From Candidatus Poribacteria bacterium (GTDB taxonomy: Bacteria > Poribacteria > WGA-4E > PCPOR2b), in contig JAPPKS010000012.1 in the NCBI GenBank assembly GCA_028819845.1, forward strand, positions 62,001 to 126,000: a DNA stretch of 64,000 bases, written 5' to 3'. How positions within the stretch are numbered: position 1 is the first letter of the stretch; each line of letters opens with the position of its first letter. Position numbers and translations under genes: made by a program. Shown here one piece after another: positions 16,805 through 26,062 of the stretch. The notes beneath the pieces were generated by a model, which was not told where the DNA came from, did no database searches, and was given only the letters and a program-made list of their open reading frames with translations.

Positions 16805-16955
16805 GCAGCGATGTCTCTGCAGGCAAAATTAAACTTCTCTATCGCGGGTACGCCCGTGCACGTTTTTACCGTTTATGCAATAAAATCCGATTAAAATACG
16901 TCTTGAAATAGTAACGTCTAATGAGTTTCATACTCGGTCAATATCCTGAATTATG

Positions 16956-16984
16956 TTGATAACGCATAGGAATTTTGGTATAAT
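16956..16984 (+). promoter_or_regulatory. Sigma70 promoter of the DUF1232 gene
   Basis: TTGATA (16956-16961) and a perfect TATAAT (16979-16984) are spaced by 17 bases. The predicted transcript starts near 16991, only about ten bases before the first ATG at 17001, so the mRNA would be nearly leaderless. Confidence 0.7.
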
Positions 16985-17000
16985 TCGTCTGTTTTAACTT

Positions 17001-17375
17001 ATGCAGTCACGGTATGGTGCAACTATGCGATCGCCTTTTTTCGGCGGAAAAACTCCTAGGACGTTCCAATTTCTACGCTTCCTTTATCACCTTCCGAATT
17101 TCGTTAAACTGACCTGGCGTTTGTTTTGGGACCCGCGTGTACCGGTTCATCGTAAGGCAATTCTCGTGATTTTTTGCATGCTCGCAATCGTTCTGTCAGT
17201 GGCTTACTTTTATCTTCCCTTTGACGCGATTCCTGATTTCCTTCCCATTGGAAGAGGCGACGATCTGCTCATTGGAATTTTCTTGATTTTGGTTCCAGGT
17301 GCATGGTTGTTCATCAAATTTTGCCCGGAAGATATCGTGAATGAACATGTTGACCAGATTTCAAAACGGCATTGA
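17001..17375 (+). CDS. DUF1232 (YkvA-like) membrane protein
   Basis: This 124-residue protein has the DUF1232 signature YFYLPFDAIPDFLP followed by GRGDDLLIG. Two hydrophobic helices (ILVIFCMLAIVLSVAYFY and LLIGIFLILVPGAWLFI) surround it. The family is widespread and of unknown function in the cytoplasmic membrane. No Shine-Dalgarno site precedes ATG 17001 or the in-frame ATG 17025. The strong promoter just upstream implies a very short leader, so leaderless initiation is possible. The N-terminal 40 residues are basic and precede the first helix. Confidence 0.85.
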   Translation: MQSRYGATMRSPFFGGKTPRTFQFLRFLYHLPNFVKLTWRLFWDPRVPVHRKAILVIFCMLAIVLSVAYFYLPFDAIPDFLPIGRGDDLLIGIFLILVPGAWLFIKFCPEDIVNEHVDQISKRH

Positions 17376-17536
17376 AACCGCCACACAGATAATCATTGCG
17401 GGGCGGAAGGTACCAATATATTTCACGACTGGCGCCAGCGCTAACTCCGTGTACGACTAAAAAAAGAATACCACGACATTGAAAAACACGCAACTAGAAA
17501 TTAAAGGGATAAGCGTATGCTGATGTCCCTTTCGTC

Positions 17537-17565
17537 TTGATGTGTGAGTCTGGATTTGCTAAAAT
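17537..17565 (+). promoter_or_regulatory. Sigma70-like promoter of the M20 hydrolase gene
   Basis: TTGATG (17537-17542) and TAAAAT (17560-17565) are separated by 17 bases, with a leader of about 100 bases to the ATG. Just upstream, AAAGGGA (17503-17509) and TCCCTTT (17526-17532) form a 7-bp inverted repeat abutting the -35 box, placed where an operator would act. Confidence 0.55.
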
Positions 17566-17673
17566 AGTCGCGTTGTTGAGAATCTCATGAATTCGTCTTC
17601 TGCGCCAGTTGAAGCAAAGATTTTTGAACATCGCTTTTGTTGTGAATTTGGGGAATAAATGAAGGAGAAGCCT

Positions 17674-18846
17674 ATGAGTAGATCGTGGATCCGAAGCGGC
17701 AATGAAGTGCTTGCAACTCTGCAAGATGTTGTGGCAATTGAAAGCGTGAACCCCGATTTGCCCGGCGGCTGCCGCGGCGAGATTGACATGGTGGAATATA
17801 TCTCTGATTTCTTCGACGCCGCCGGGATCCCTTCTGAAACACATGAAGTCCTACCGGGGCGAAGTAACATTGTCGCAACACTTGAGGGTGTAAACCCCGA
17901 TCGTGTGTTGTTGTTTGAATGCCATATGGACACAGCTAGCGCCGACATCATGACGATTCCGCCCTTTGAACCGCACATCCGTGATGACTTGTTGTACGGG
18001 CGCGGTGCGTCTGACACGAAAGCCGGTGGGGTTGCGATGATGCATGCCATGAAACGGCTGAAATCGGCGGGCGTCACGCCGCCGTGCACCATCAAATACG
18101 CGGGCGCCGTGGATGAAGAATACCGCTTTCGAGGCGCGCTGCACCTTGCGGCAACCGTCAAGGCAGACGCGGCGATTATTGCGGAACCGACTGAACTCGC
18201 TGTCATCCGAGCGCACAAGGGTATTGCACGTTTTCGAATTGTAGTTAAGGGTATCGCGGCACACAGTTCTAAGCCGCAGCTCGGTGTCAACGCCATATCT
18301 AAGATGGCTCGGATTATCAGCGCAATTGAAAGCGAAATTGTGCCGATGTACAAAAAGAGTGTCCATCCTCTAGTCGGTAGTCCAACCGTGAATGTTGGCG
18401 TTATTTCTGGCGGAACGCAGTTTAACTTTGTTCCCGACCGATGCGTCATTGAGGTTGACCGGCGTGTCATTCCCGGACAGACTCCGGAGGCGGCTCTTGA
18501 TGAGTTTCGCCAACTGTTGTCACGCGCTCAAGCGGTGGATCCGGAGTTAGACGCGTTTTTAGAGGAACCGTTTTTGCTGGATGGCGCCATGGAAACACCT
18601 GAAAGCGCGGCCATTGTTCAGATTGCAATCAATGCCTGCCGCGTTGTGCAAGGCGACGCGGCAATCACGGGCGTTCCCTATGGCACCGATGCCAGCAAAT
18701 TTACGGCAGTCGGCATTCCTGCGATTGTCTTCGGTCCGGGCAGCATTGACCAAGCCCACGCCGCCGTGGAATGGATATCTTGTGAACAAGTTTTAACGGC
18801 TGTAGACATTTATCAACAGATAATGATGACTGACCTTGCCGTTTGA
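17674..18846 (+). CDS. M20-family metallohydrolase (ArgE/DapE/ACY1 type)
   Basis: This 390-residue zinc amidohydrolase has the M20 metal ligands in order: His and Asp in FECHMDTA, Asp in YGRGASDTKAG, Glu pair in AVDEEYRF, Glu in AEPTELAV, and His near the end in IDQAHAAVEW. Residues between about 175 and 290 form the dimerisation lid (HKGIARFRIVVKGIAAHSSK). Family members cleave N-acyl amino acids or N-succinyl-diaminopimelate; ArgE or DapE cannot be decided from sequence. AAGGAGAA six bases before the ATG at 17674 fixes this start over one five codons earlier. The downstream VOC gene follows closely and is probably co-transcribed. Confidence 0.88.
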   Translation: MSRSWIRSGNEVLATLQDVVAIESVNPDLPGGCRGEIDMVEYISDFFDAAGIPSETHEVLPGRSNIVATLEGVNPDRVLLFECHMDTASADIMTIPPFEPHIRDDLLYGRGASDTKAGGVAMMHAMKRLKSAGVTPPCTIKYAGAVDEEYRFRGALHLAATVKADAAIIAEPTELAVIRAHKGIARFRIVVKGIAAHSSKPQLGVNAISKMARIISAIESEIVPMYKKSVHPLVGSPTVNVGVISGGTQFNFVPDRCVIEVDRRVIPGQTPEAALDEFRQLLSRAQAVDPELDAFLEEPFLLDGAMETPESAAIVQIAINACRVVQGDAAITGVPYGTDASKFTAVGIPAIVFGPGSIDQAHAAVEWISCEQVLTAVDIYQQIMMTDLAV

Positions 18847-18878
18847 TTGTTAGGATTTTCGAACAGGAGGAAAAAGAT

Positions 18879-19349
18879 ATGTTTTCGGTAAAGCAACTGG
18901 GACATGTAGGGATATTTTGCACGGACCTGCAGAGATCAAAGGAGTTCTATACCCGTAATCTAGGTCTCACCGTCACCGACGAGGATCCCGAAGGCCGCTT
19001 AATATTTCTCAGCGCACGGCCTGAAGAGGAGCACCATGAAGTCGCCCTCTGCCCGGGCAGGGATACGCCGCCGGGGGCGAAGGTCATCCAGCAGATTTCC
19101 TTCATTGTGGAGGATCTTGCTACACTGAAACAGATTTACCAACATCTCAAGCAAAATGGGGTGCGCTTCCGAAGCGTCGTGAGCCACGGCATGTGCATCG
19201 CTATCTATTTTTACGATCCCGACGATAATGTCCTTGAGGTTTACGCGAAGACTCCGTACCGAACGCCGCAGCCATATATAGAGGACGTAAATCTCGATCT
19301 GACAGAACAGGAGTTGCTAGCCATTGCTGAAGCAAGCCTCCGGTCTTAG
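18879..19349 (+). CDS. VOC-family extradiol dioxygenase/lyase-like protein
   Basis: At 156 residues it has two beta-alpha-beta-beta-beta modules. LGHVGIFCTDLQRSKEFYTR carries the first metal His, EEHHEVALCPG lies mid-domain, and IYFYDPDDNVLEVYAK carries the metal Glu in the last strand, as in catechol 2,3-dioxygenase-like proteins. A GGAGGAAAAAG site directly before ATG 18879 supports that start. It begins 32 bases after the M20 hydrolase gene on the same strand, so the pair is likely one operon acting on a common aromatic or amino-acid-like compound. The substrate is unknown. Confidence 0.85.
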   Translation: MFSVKQLGHVGIFCTDLQRSKEFYTRNLGLTVTDEDPEGRLIFLSARPEEEHHEVALCPGRDTPPGAKVIQQISFIVEDLATLKQIYQHLKQNGVRFRSVVSHGMCIAIYFYDPDDNVLEVYAKTPYRTPQPYIEDVNLDLTEQELLAIAEASLRS

Positions 19350-19425
19350 CTTTACTACTCTCAAATTTATTTTGTATAGCGTTATAGTGTTATACTAACT
19401 GAAATGAATACTAGGAGATTATTCG

Positions 19426-20736
19426 ATGACTGAAAGACGCAAACCGTATGTATATGTTACGCTAGAAGGCCCTGATGATGGCGGTGATTTTGGGCCGAAT
19501 ACACCGGGAACCAAAACGAGCGGTTTTCAAGAAGCCATAGATTACGCACACGAAATTTGTAGGGATGTTTACGTCTTTGGGGGGAGAGGCGGAATGCACG
19601 GCGGGGAAGGCATTCCACACAATGTGTATACGCTTGATGAGACGTTACGGATTCCTTGGAGTCAAGATTTTCGAATGGACGGCGGGAATTATCTGTTGGC
19701 CTATCAGCCGTCTAGCGGTGATGCCATACATATTGACAGCCAGATGAATTGCAGGTACAAGCTTGGTCTCCTTACCTGTGCTTCCGATGGCGCCACCGTC
19801 CGAATTAAACCGGAGACACCAGGTCCTGACGATTTTGTTGCTATTACTGCCAGTATTTTTGATTTCTCTGCGGTCTGTTCTCAGGGAACCGGAATTGTTA
19901 TTGATTCCTCTGAAGGGCTCATTATCAATAGTAAAGTCTTCGCCGAAGAAACGAACACACGCAAGCAGGGAGTCTATGTCACCGACGACGGCGGATCGGG
20001 GCAATGGATTAGCAACAATCACATACAAGTAATGTATGGAAACCAATATCACGCCCATGCGAACTGCACCGGACTTCAGCTGGGCGACCCCGGATCAAAA
20101 AAGATTGTAAACAATACGTTTGAGATGTCGTTCCATTCGCCGAGAGGCGCATACTTGGATCCGGAGACCAAGAGATATCTGACTGCTGAAGACTTTGTCC
20201 CGGAAAATGCGGTAGGGACAGATATTTACGCTCAACGGAATGTGCTGCACTTGTCATTTTACGGTAAGAGGTCTTCTGGACAGGACATAATTTTTGAGCC
20301 AGAATCGAGGGATAATACCATACACGCCTTCAACCTACCGAATGGAATCACAAACCGGGCTACGGTGCCTACGAATCGAATCGTACCCAATTGGCCTATC
20401 GGTTTCGATTTGCCCACTCCACCAGTTCCGGCGTCGGGAGAATCGCTGGTGAATACCACCCCATACACTGCGCAAATCATCATTCTTGCAACGGGAGAAG
20501 TTTCAAGTTGGACGCTAACAGATGCCGAAAGCCCCAATCAGACCTATCCACGAAACCTCAGTCTCGCGGACAATCTGAATCGACCGCAACTAACGGCGCC
20601 ACCGCCCAGGGCACCAATTAACCAAACTATTTCTGCAGGCTTTTTCCCCGGACAGACAATTGTTTTGGAACCTGGGGAACACATCCAACTCACGTATTCA
20701 CAAGCGCCTACCTGGAGATGGAAGGCGTTAAGATGA
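19426..20736 (+). CDS. Right-handed beta-helix (pectate-lyase-like) protein
   Basis: This 436-residue protein opens with a glycosidase/lyase-like segment (GFQEAIDYAHEICRDVYVFG, then GIPHNVYTLDETLRIPW) that resembles the start of pectate-lyase superfamily coils. Turn-like repeats follow (GTGIVIDSSEGLIINSKVF, GQWISNNHIQV, GSKKIVNNTFEM). The C-terminal 100 residues (from about 330) are Pro/Thr-rich and beta-like. No signal peptide is seen at the AGGAG-supported ATG. It could be a polysaccharide-modifying enzyme or a structural protein; catalytic residues cannot be assigned and the exact family is not recognised. Confidence 0.6.
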   Translation: MTERRKPYVYVTLEGPDDGGDFGPNTPGTKTSGFQEAIDYAHEICRDVYVFGGRGGMHGGEGIPHNVYTLDETLRIPWSQDFRMDGGNYLLAYQPSSGDAIHIDSQMNCRYKLGLLTCASDGATVRIKPETPGPDDFVAITASIFDFSAVCSQGTGIVIDSSEGLIINSKVFAEETNTRKQGVYVTDDGGSGQWISNNHIQVMYGNQYHAHANCTGLQLGDPGSKKIVNNTFEMSFHSPRGAYLDPETKRYLTAEDFVPENAVGTDIYAQRNVLHLSFYGKRSSGQDIIFEPESRDNTIHAFNLPNGITNRATVPTNRIVPNWPIGFDLPTPPVPASGESLVNTTPYTAQIIILATGEVSSWTLTDAESPNQTYPRNLSLADNLNRPQLTAPPPRAPINQTISAGFFPGQTIVLEPGEHIQLTYSQAPTWRWKALR

Positions 20737-20862
20737 TTCTGCTGCGTCCGCGTATCCCAATGCAGCAAACAGAGCGAGTGTTCTGTATGGTTGGAAAAGC
20801 TATCGACCGAATACGTGAAATTTCTTAGGCGGCGGAAAGAAGAAACGGCTTAATCGACTCTG

Positions 20863-22086
20863 CTAATAAGTTGCTTGGATAGTAAGCGAAGCGATGTGGT
20901 TGGTAAATTTCAGAAAGTCGAAAATTCTGGCTGTTTCGTTAGTACCGTTTTTAGTGAGTTGGTAATCACCGAGTAGGTTAAGCCGGTCCCGGAGTTTCCA
21001 GTTGAATCGGAGATTTAAGCCGATCTGATTGTCCTTGCGTTTCTCGGCGTTTTCGTTTAGAACGAGCCCCTCGCCGCGTACTTCTCGCTCATCGAAATAA
21101 ATGCCTAAACGGGACAGGCGCACGCGAGCCCAATTATTGCTGTCAATTTTATAGAATGCGCTCATCGCTATTTCGATACTGGAATAGTCGTAGAAGCCGA
21201 CATCAGAGTTGTTCAAGAACAGATTTAATTCTTCTTGCAATACAAAATGATCGGTCGGGATTTCGACCAGCTTGGCGGATAGAAATTGGCGCAGATCTGT
21301 TCGCGATTCATCCCCTTGCAAGCCCGCAATAAATTGCACAAGATTGTTAAGATTATTTTTGTAATTCTCTCCTTCAATCGAATATTCAAACTTTCCCAAC
21401 AAACGATTCACTATCCCCACCTGTATCCGTGCCACGCCCTGATGACTTGTGGATCCGACAAGCAGAAAATCCTCGCGCCTTGTCAGGTCATCATCGAATG
21501 AGCGCGCGCGGAGGTTGTATTCCAATAACTTACCGAACCGGAAATTGATTTGGCGCTGTATGCTATCATAGGTGTCATCCTGCCGATCTAATCGCTGGAG
21601 TTGGTGTGATAAGCTAAGAAGCGGAAGTTTATCAGTCGGACGAAAATTAAGTTCAGTCAGAAAGAGATCTGTGAACGCATCAAATTCGTTGAGTTGTCCG
21701 TTTTCGCCGCTATAGTTTTCCAGTTGCGGAAAATACTGAAAATTCAACCCGAAATGAGATCCAAGCGGCAGAGTTCCTTGAAAGTTGACTCCGGCTTGAT
21801 TGACAATTCCTTGAAGTTGCGGGCTTTCGCGTCCCGCAAGGCTACTAGTATTGGGATCGATGCTCAAACCAAATTCGAGATGATTATTGAACGTATTGCT
21901 AAGCTGATAATCAACGGTTAACTCGGGTTCAAAGACTGCCGGTTCTTCAATCTCTTGTTCAAACAATTCTTGGCCAAATTGCCTTTGAATCTGCGCCGAG
22001 GAGTTCAACACGCCGAATGTCAATTGGACGAATATGCAAATCCAGATTGGCAGTTTAAAGCTGGCACGACTTATCTGTTGTTGCAA
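20863..22086 (-). CDS. Probable outer-membrane beta-barrel protein
   Basis: The 407-residue product has a signal peptide (FKLPIWICIFVQLTFGVLNS then SAQ) followed by alternating polar/hydrophobic strands (VDYQLSNTFNNHLEFGLSID, LNLLGDYQLTKNG), and it ends in ASLTIQATY with a C-terminal aromatic, the usual signal for barrel insertion. The TTG at 22086 is chosen because AAGGAATAGGAA lies just upstream and it places the signal peptide at the N-terminus; a GTG at 22161 would add 25 residues. It converges with the beta-helix gene and resembles in style the barrel genes near 46-49 kb, though no clear sequence match to them is seen. Confidence 0.65.
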   Translation of the reverse strand: MQQQISRASFKLPIWICIFVQLTFGVLNSSAQIQRQFGQELFEQEIEEPAVFEPELTVDYQLSNTFNNHLEFGLSIDPNTSSLAGRESPQLQGIVNQAGVNFQGTLPLGSHFGLNFQYFPQLENYSGENGQLNEFDAFTDLFLTELNFRPTDKLPLLSLSHQLQRLDRQDDTYDSIQRQINFRFGKLLEYNLRARSFDDDLTRREDFLLVGSTSHQGVARIQVGIVNRLLGKFEYSIEGENYKNNLNNLVQFIAGLQGDESRTDLRQFLSAKLVEIPTDHFVLQEELNLFLNNSDVGFYDYSSIEIAMSAFYKIDSNNWARVRLSRLGIYFDEREVRGEGLVLNENAEKRKDNQIGLNLRFNWKLRDRLNLLGDYQLTKNGTNETARIFDFLKFTNHIASLTIQATY

Positions 22087-22248
22087 TTGAACGTTCCTAT
22101 TCCTTTCTAAGCTGAAATCAGGGGTTGCAGGGGCATGATTCGCGGTCAAAATATACCACACTCAATTGGCCGGTCATCGTTTATTAATTTCAATACGTCC
22201 GCTCCCTTTTAAACGTAATCTCTTCTTATGCGAGGCAGCGATTCAGTA

Positions 22249-22651
22249 TCATCTGCCAGCGACGCCCATCACACAGGCGAGGCTTCCATCAATGGTTAAA
22301 CTGATCGGGCGATGCGGCGGCAAATGGATTGAGGATATAACTCTGTAATTCTCATCTTCGGCGGCATCTGCTATCAAAAAAACACCGCTGCTACTTGTTC
22401 GAGAGAATAACCTTATTGTTTTTGTTGCTAAATGATGAAAGAGAAATTGAACCGAGAATTCGGGGATTCTGAACATCCGATACATCGAGAATCGACAAGA
22501 CGGTTTGATTATCATTGACTCCTGCGGGCGTTGCTTAGTTCTGTTCAATTCCGATTACACTGCAGCTCAGATGAGCCACCATGATGAGGGTTAAGCACAG
22601 TAACATCAATAAGAATTTAACTACTTGACGATTCACATTACGCGCAGACAT
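22249..22651 (-). pseudogene. Degenerate LVIVD-repeat lipoprotein gene
   Basis: From an ATG at 22651 with an AAGGAC site, the minus strand reads a lipoprotein signal (VKFLLMLLCLTLIMVAHLSC), then a TAA at 22537-22535. The same frame continues as TVLSILDVSDVQNPRILGSI, a typical LVIVD-like repeat, and hits TAG near 22391. In a neighbouring frame, past a run of seven Ts, the repeat pattern resumes (VFLIADAAEDENYRVISSIH and SLTIDGSLACVMGVAGR). The simplest reading is a once-intact LVIVD lipoprotein broken by an in-frame stop and a frameshift. Only about 130 codons remain; the original length is unknown. Confidence 0.55.
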
Positions 22652-22717
22652 TGTTTGTCCTTACCATCGCGTTAAACGAGAGTAGGCTGTTGACCACGTG
22701 TGAGCAGCGTGCAATCA

Positions 22718-22957
22718 TTAATAAATTGTGCAGACGCCGCCTGCGCAACTGCTGCCGGCTTTCTGAGTAATATCTCCGGCGACAGCGGATTCCTCGCTGG
22801 CTTCGAAATCCGCCAGCACTTCAGCGGTTTCATTTGCCGATGGTGAAAAGCCAACCTGAAACTGGCCAGTCGTTGTAAAGGTGGTGACACATCCCGCAAT
22901 ACTGATTGATGCCAAAATTGCAAGAATAACGCAGCAATTCATCAAACGGGTAAGCAT
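22718..22957 (-). CDS. Small lipoprotein
   Basis: This 79-residue protein has a signal peptide of 21 residues ending in the lipobox ISIAGC (lipidated Cys 23), then a short polar domain. It ends in a cysteine pair, CAGGVC, close to the C-terminus (CAGGVCTIY), which could form a disulfide in the periplasm. AAGGGGGT about nine bases before the ATG is a strong ribosome binding site. The family is not recognised. It lies between the broken LVIVD lipoprotein gene and the DUF362 gene, all on the minus strand. Confidence 0.72.
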   Translation of the reverse strand: MLTRLMNCCVILAILASISIAGCVTTFTTTGQFQVGFSPSANETAEVLADFEASEESAVAGDITQKAGSSCAGGVCTIY

Positions 22958-23009
22958 GAAAGTAACCCCCTTATAACTACGTTTTTGCAGGATACGTGAT
23001 TCTTAACGT

Positions 23010-24182
23010 TCATAACTTCACCTGCTGATAATCCACTTCATCAAGGTTATTCGTGCCGAGTCCCAATCGCCATGAAGACCGAATGTATTTGGTAGATTGA
23101 GCAGGCTCTAACCCTTCCTCTTGGCGCTTCTCATTTATCGTTTCCAACGCAATCTGGTCGACTGCAACTGGGTCGGGGCTTACCAGTAGACCTCCATATT
23201 TCCACACGCCGTTTGGATCATATACCGGTCCTCCGTTAAACGCGGCAAGCAATCCATCGGCGATATTTAACACGACCTTGTCTTGAATAACTGGGTGGGC
23301 AAATATTTCCCCAATTGCAGGGTCACAATTCAGCGGGTTTGAGTGGAACCTGGATGTATTGTCAACACTTCCAAATGCAAGGTTTTTCAAGCAGCCGCTA
23401 ATCCCGGTAATCGCATGGTGTTTAATTACGGGGACGTTAATGATTGCCGAAACCTTGTCGGTAAGAATCTTGGTGTACCTGGATGCAGTGCTGCCATTCT
23501 CGCGGCGAACTTCAACATCTTTTTCAGTTTCGTAGAAAATTTCGTCGTCATACCCGACACCGGTACTATCTGACGCCAAGCAACGCACGCCTTGGGTGCT
23601 CTGGTTGATTTTGTATCCGGCATTGACCAGGTGCGCTTCAAATCGATCCCAGACGATAACCTGATTGTTTAGAACACCGGCTTGGTAAAGTTGATCAACG
23701 ATCGTATTGACAAGGATCTGATTCGTGCAGAGGCTTTTCCCGCCTATGGGATTAACCTTAATTCCGATAACGTCGTGGGGCAGCACAAACTCTCGCCACG
23801 CCTCCTTCACGGAATCTAGGCCTGTTAGCTTGATCATTGCGCGACTGAGCATTTCTCCGACTATCTGTCCATTGAGCGAATCACCGTCCCACACCGTTTC
23901 GTCGATAACTTCAACCACGGGGGTTAAATCTTGTAAGGTGGATTCATCTAACGGAAGTTGGCCCTCTTGAGCGTAGGAAGGTTCATTTCTCTGAACTAGC
24001 GCGCCTAGCGCTAATCCACTACCAATCACTCCTTTTGCTGTCCGGGCAATAAAGCGGCGCCGATTCACCCGCTTGGTTTTCAAACCGGCTGAATGCGACT
24101 CGCTGTTCCTCTCACGTGAAACGAGGCGGCAATCTTCAATTATCTGTTCCAGAATCGGATCGTTCGATGTCAGCTTCTCCAT
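23010..24182 (-). CDS. DUF362 protein with a Tat signal
   Basis: This 390-residue protein carries a twin-arginine signal (NRRRFIARTAKGVIGSGLAL, residues 41-60) that starts after an unusually long 40-residue leader. Folded export to the periplasm is therefore expected, as for cofactor-containing proteins. The body matches DUF362 (DVIGIKVNPIGG, ILVNTIVDQLYQAGV, IINVPVIKHHAITGISGCLK, LNIADGLLAAFNGGP). DUF362 proteins have no settled function and occur both fused to ferredoxin domains and alone, as here. An AGGAGGAAG site precedes the ATG, somewhat far (13 bases). The signal position suggests the true start could be slightly downstream, but no better ATG exists. Confidence 0.82.
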   Translation of the reverse strand: MEKLTSNDPILEQIIEDCRLVSRERNSESHSAGLKTKRVNRRRFIARTAKGVIGSGLALGALVQRNEPSYAQEGQLPLDESTLQDLTPVVEVIDETVWDGDSLNGQIVGEMLSRAMIKLTGLDSVKEAWREFVLPHDVIGIKVNPIGGKSLCTNQILVNTIVDQLYQAGVLNNQVIVWDRFEAHLVNAGYKINQSTQGVRCLASDSTGVGYDDEIFYETEKDVEVRRENGSTASRYTKILTDKVSAIINVPVIKHHAITGISGCLKNLAFGSVDNTSRFHSNPLNCDPAIGEIFAHPVIQDKVVLNIADGLLAAFNGGPVYDPNGVWKYGGLLVSPDPVAVDQIALETINEKRQEEGLEPAQSTKYIRSSWRLGLGTNNLDEVDYQQVKL

Positions 24183-24710
24183 CGGCCAAGCAACTTCCTC
24201 CTATACTCGCGGCTCATTCCGGTATGTCATTCAATCGTCTTTGAACAAGGGGTTGTAGTTTTCTCAATTCATCAAGAATGGTGAAGGTAGAAATAGAATT
24301 GCCAATCCGAATATCGCCTGACTTCCATCTAACGATTGTTGTTTTGACAAATAATATAGGCATTGCGACCAATACGTCTAATACACCGATTTCATTGATT
24401 GGTTTGTGGGAGAGGCTGCCTAGCCGCGATTAAAAATCAGTCGATTGCTCTTTGTGTGAATGTGAACCGCAATCGTTATAGCTTTCAATCCACAACTTCA
24501 TCCCACACCGTTAATAATACGAAAAGGTGCTCCGCCGCGCGCCAGAATTCCCGTGTAAAACAGCGGTTTTATTGCTTAATGTAAATGTACATAACATCGC
24601 AATCCAGAATGTCAATACGGACGATGGGCAGCGGTGTGTAAAGGAGTTACATAAGAATCCACACAATCTCCCCAGATATCAAGATAACATGCCTGCCGCC
24701 CTACCTCACA
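24183..24710. other. Intergenic region without recognised features
   Basis: This 528-bp AT-rich gap lies between mqnD and the DUF362 gene, both leftward. The open frames crossing it (for example plus strand 24527-24805) overlap the 3' end of mqnD, lack ribosome binding sites and have no coding character. The mqnD terminator should lie here, but no hairpin with a T-run was seen. Confidence 0.35.
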
Positions 24711-25553
24711 TTAAATCTGCACGAATTCAGGTTCTACAGAATCTGAAATTATACCAGATTCGTAACCACGGCGCAGCAGTTCTTTGGCTCCAGCTCTACC
24801 CTTAACGCCGAAGTCAAGCGTGTAGTCATTCACAAACATACCAACAAATTTATCCGCAAGTTCCATTTCCATATCACGTGCATATGTCATTGAATACGCC
24901 AATCCCTGCTCACGGTGTTCGAGCGCGTATCGAATGCTATGTTTTAGGAGCGACGCAAATTTATGTATCCTTTCTTCTCCGATATCTCGGCGGACGGCAT
25001 AAGCCCCAACCGGAAGCGGTAATCCCGATTCTTCATACCACCATTCCCCCAAATCAACAACTTTACACAGACCCGCATGCGCATAAGTTAACAAACCTTC
25101 GTGGATAATTAACCCGGCATCTGTCCGCCCGTCGTTTACGTATTCCGCTATCTTATCAAACGGGACAAACTCAGGTTGGCATTCCGGTTGGAAAAGACGC
25201 AGTGTCAAATAAGCAGTTGTCATCTTTCCGGGAATTGCGACCGTCTTGCCCGCTAGCGCTTCTTGAGACATCGGCTCTTTAGAGACCACAAGCGGACCAA
25301 ATCGATCTCCAACGCTTCCGCCGCAAGGGGTCAAAATGTAGTTGTCTGCAACATAAGGGTAAGCGTGAACAGAAATAGCTGTAACCTCTAGTTCCGCGTT
25401 GAGCGCACGGTGATTTAAACTCTCAATATCTTCAACGACAAACTCAATCTCAAGATTATTGGTAGGTATGTGCCCTTCGGCGAGGGCATAAAACATAAAG
25501 GCGTCATCAGAACCTGAATTGTGACCAATTCGTATTTTTTCGGTGTGCGGCAT
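24711..25553 (-). CDS. mqnD: 1,4-dihydroxy-6-naphthoate synthase (futalosine menaquinone pathway)
   Basis: At 280 residues this is a periplasmic-binding-protein-like enzyme of the MqnD type. It converts cyclic dehypoxanthinyl-futalosine to 1,4-dihydroxy-6-naphthoate in the futalosine route to menaquinone. Characteristic parts are IRIGHNSGSDDAFMFYALAE at the N-terminus, ITAISVHAYPYVADNYILTP-like strand segments, GDRFGPLVVSKEPMSQEALA, and TTAYLTLRLF. AGGAG precedes the ATG closely. No other menaquinone genes are in the window. The sister enzyme MqnA shares the fold, but the DDAFMFYAL signature favours MqnD. Confidence 0.85.
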   Translation of the reverse strand: MPHTEKIRIGHNSGSDDAFMFYALAEGHIPTNNLEIEFVVEDIESLNHRALNAELEVTAISVHAYPYVADNYILTPCGGSVGDRFGPLVVSKEPMSQEALAGKTVAIPGKMTTAYLTLRLFQPECQPEFVPFDKIAEYVNDGRTDAGLIIHEGLLTYAHAGLCKVVDLGEWWYEESGLPLPVGAYAVRRDIGEERIHKFASLLKHSIRYALEHREQGLAYSMTYARDMEMELADKFVGMFVNDYTLDFGVKGRAGAKELLRRGYESGIISDSVEPEFVQI

Positions 25554-26062
25554 TGCTTTCTCCTAAGACCATTCAAAATCGCATTTGTTGACTATAATTG
25601 ACGTTGCTCGCTTTGAGCAAAAGTGTGCAAATTATAGCAGACTGAAAGAGTCAAGTCAAGGCTTGGCTAAACCGGAAGGCTCGCAATCGAGGAAAAGATC
25701 GATCTATTCCTCAGCCTGAATTAGGCAATTGTTTAAGCGCGGTTAGATTAGGGGTTTTGTGCTCAAGTATGATACCGCTCCTACCCTTAAGCGGCCATTC
25801 AGTGCAAACTATGCCCCTATCGGATGAATTCGTTAGACTTCCCATACAAAAATGAGTTCAGAATACCTGAGATGGTAGATTAGCGTGAGAATTTGAGGGC
25901 GGATTGGGTTGCCCGAAGGACTTACGCCGTTATCAACAAATTGCTAATCTAACATAACATGGACACTGCCGTTTTTTGAACCTGCGCTTGTTCGCAATTC
26001 GTTAATGAGTATGTGGACAGTGTTGCAAATCTTCCTGTTAACTGAACCGCAATCCACTCAGA
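25554..26062. other. Divergent intergenic region
   Basis: This gap of about 500 bases lies between the leftward mqnD and rightward MFS genes, so both promoters should be here. Only weak candidates are visible (for mqnD, TTGCTC-N17-TTATAG on the minus strand near 25590-25620). No repeat, hairpin or gene remnant is recognised. Confidence 0.35.

Noticed and set aside
24527-24805. Plus-strand gene overlapping mqnD
   Set aside because: It overlaps the 3' end of mqnD antisense, has no ribosome binding site and lacks protein-like composition.
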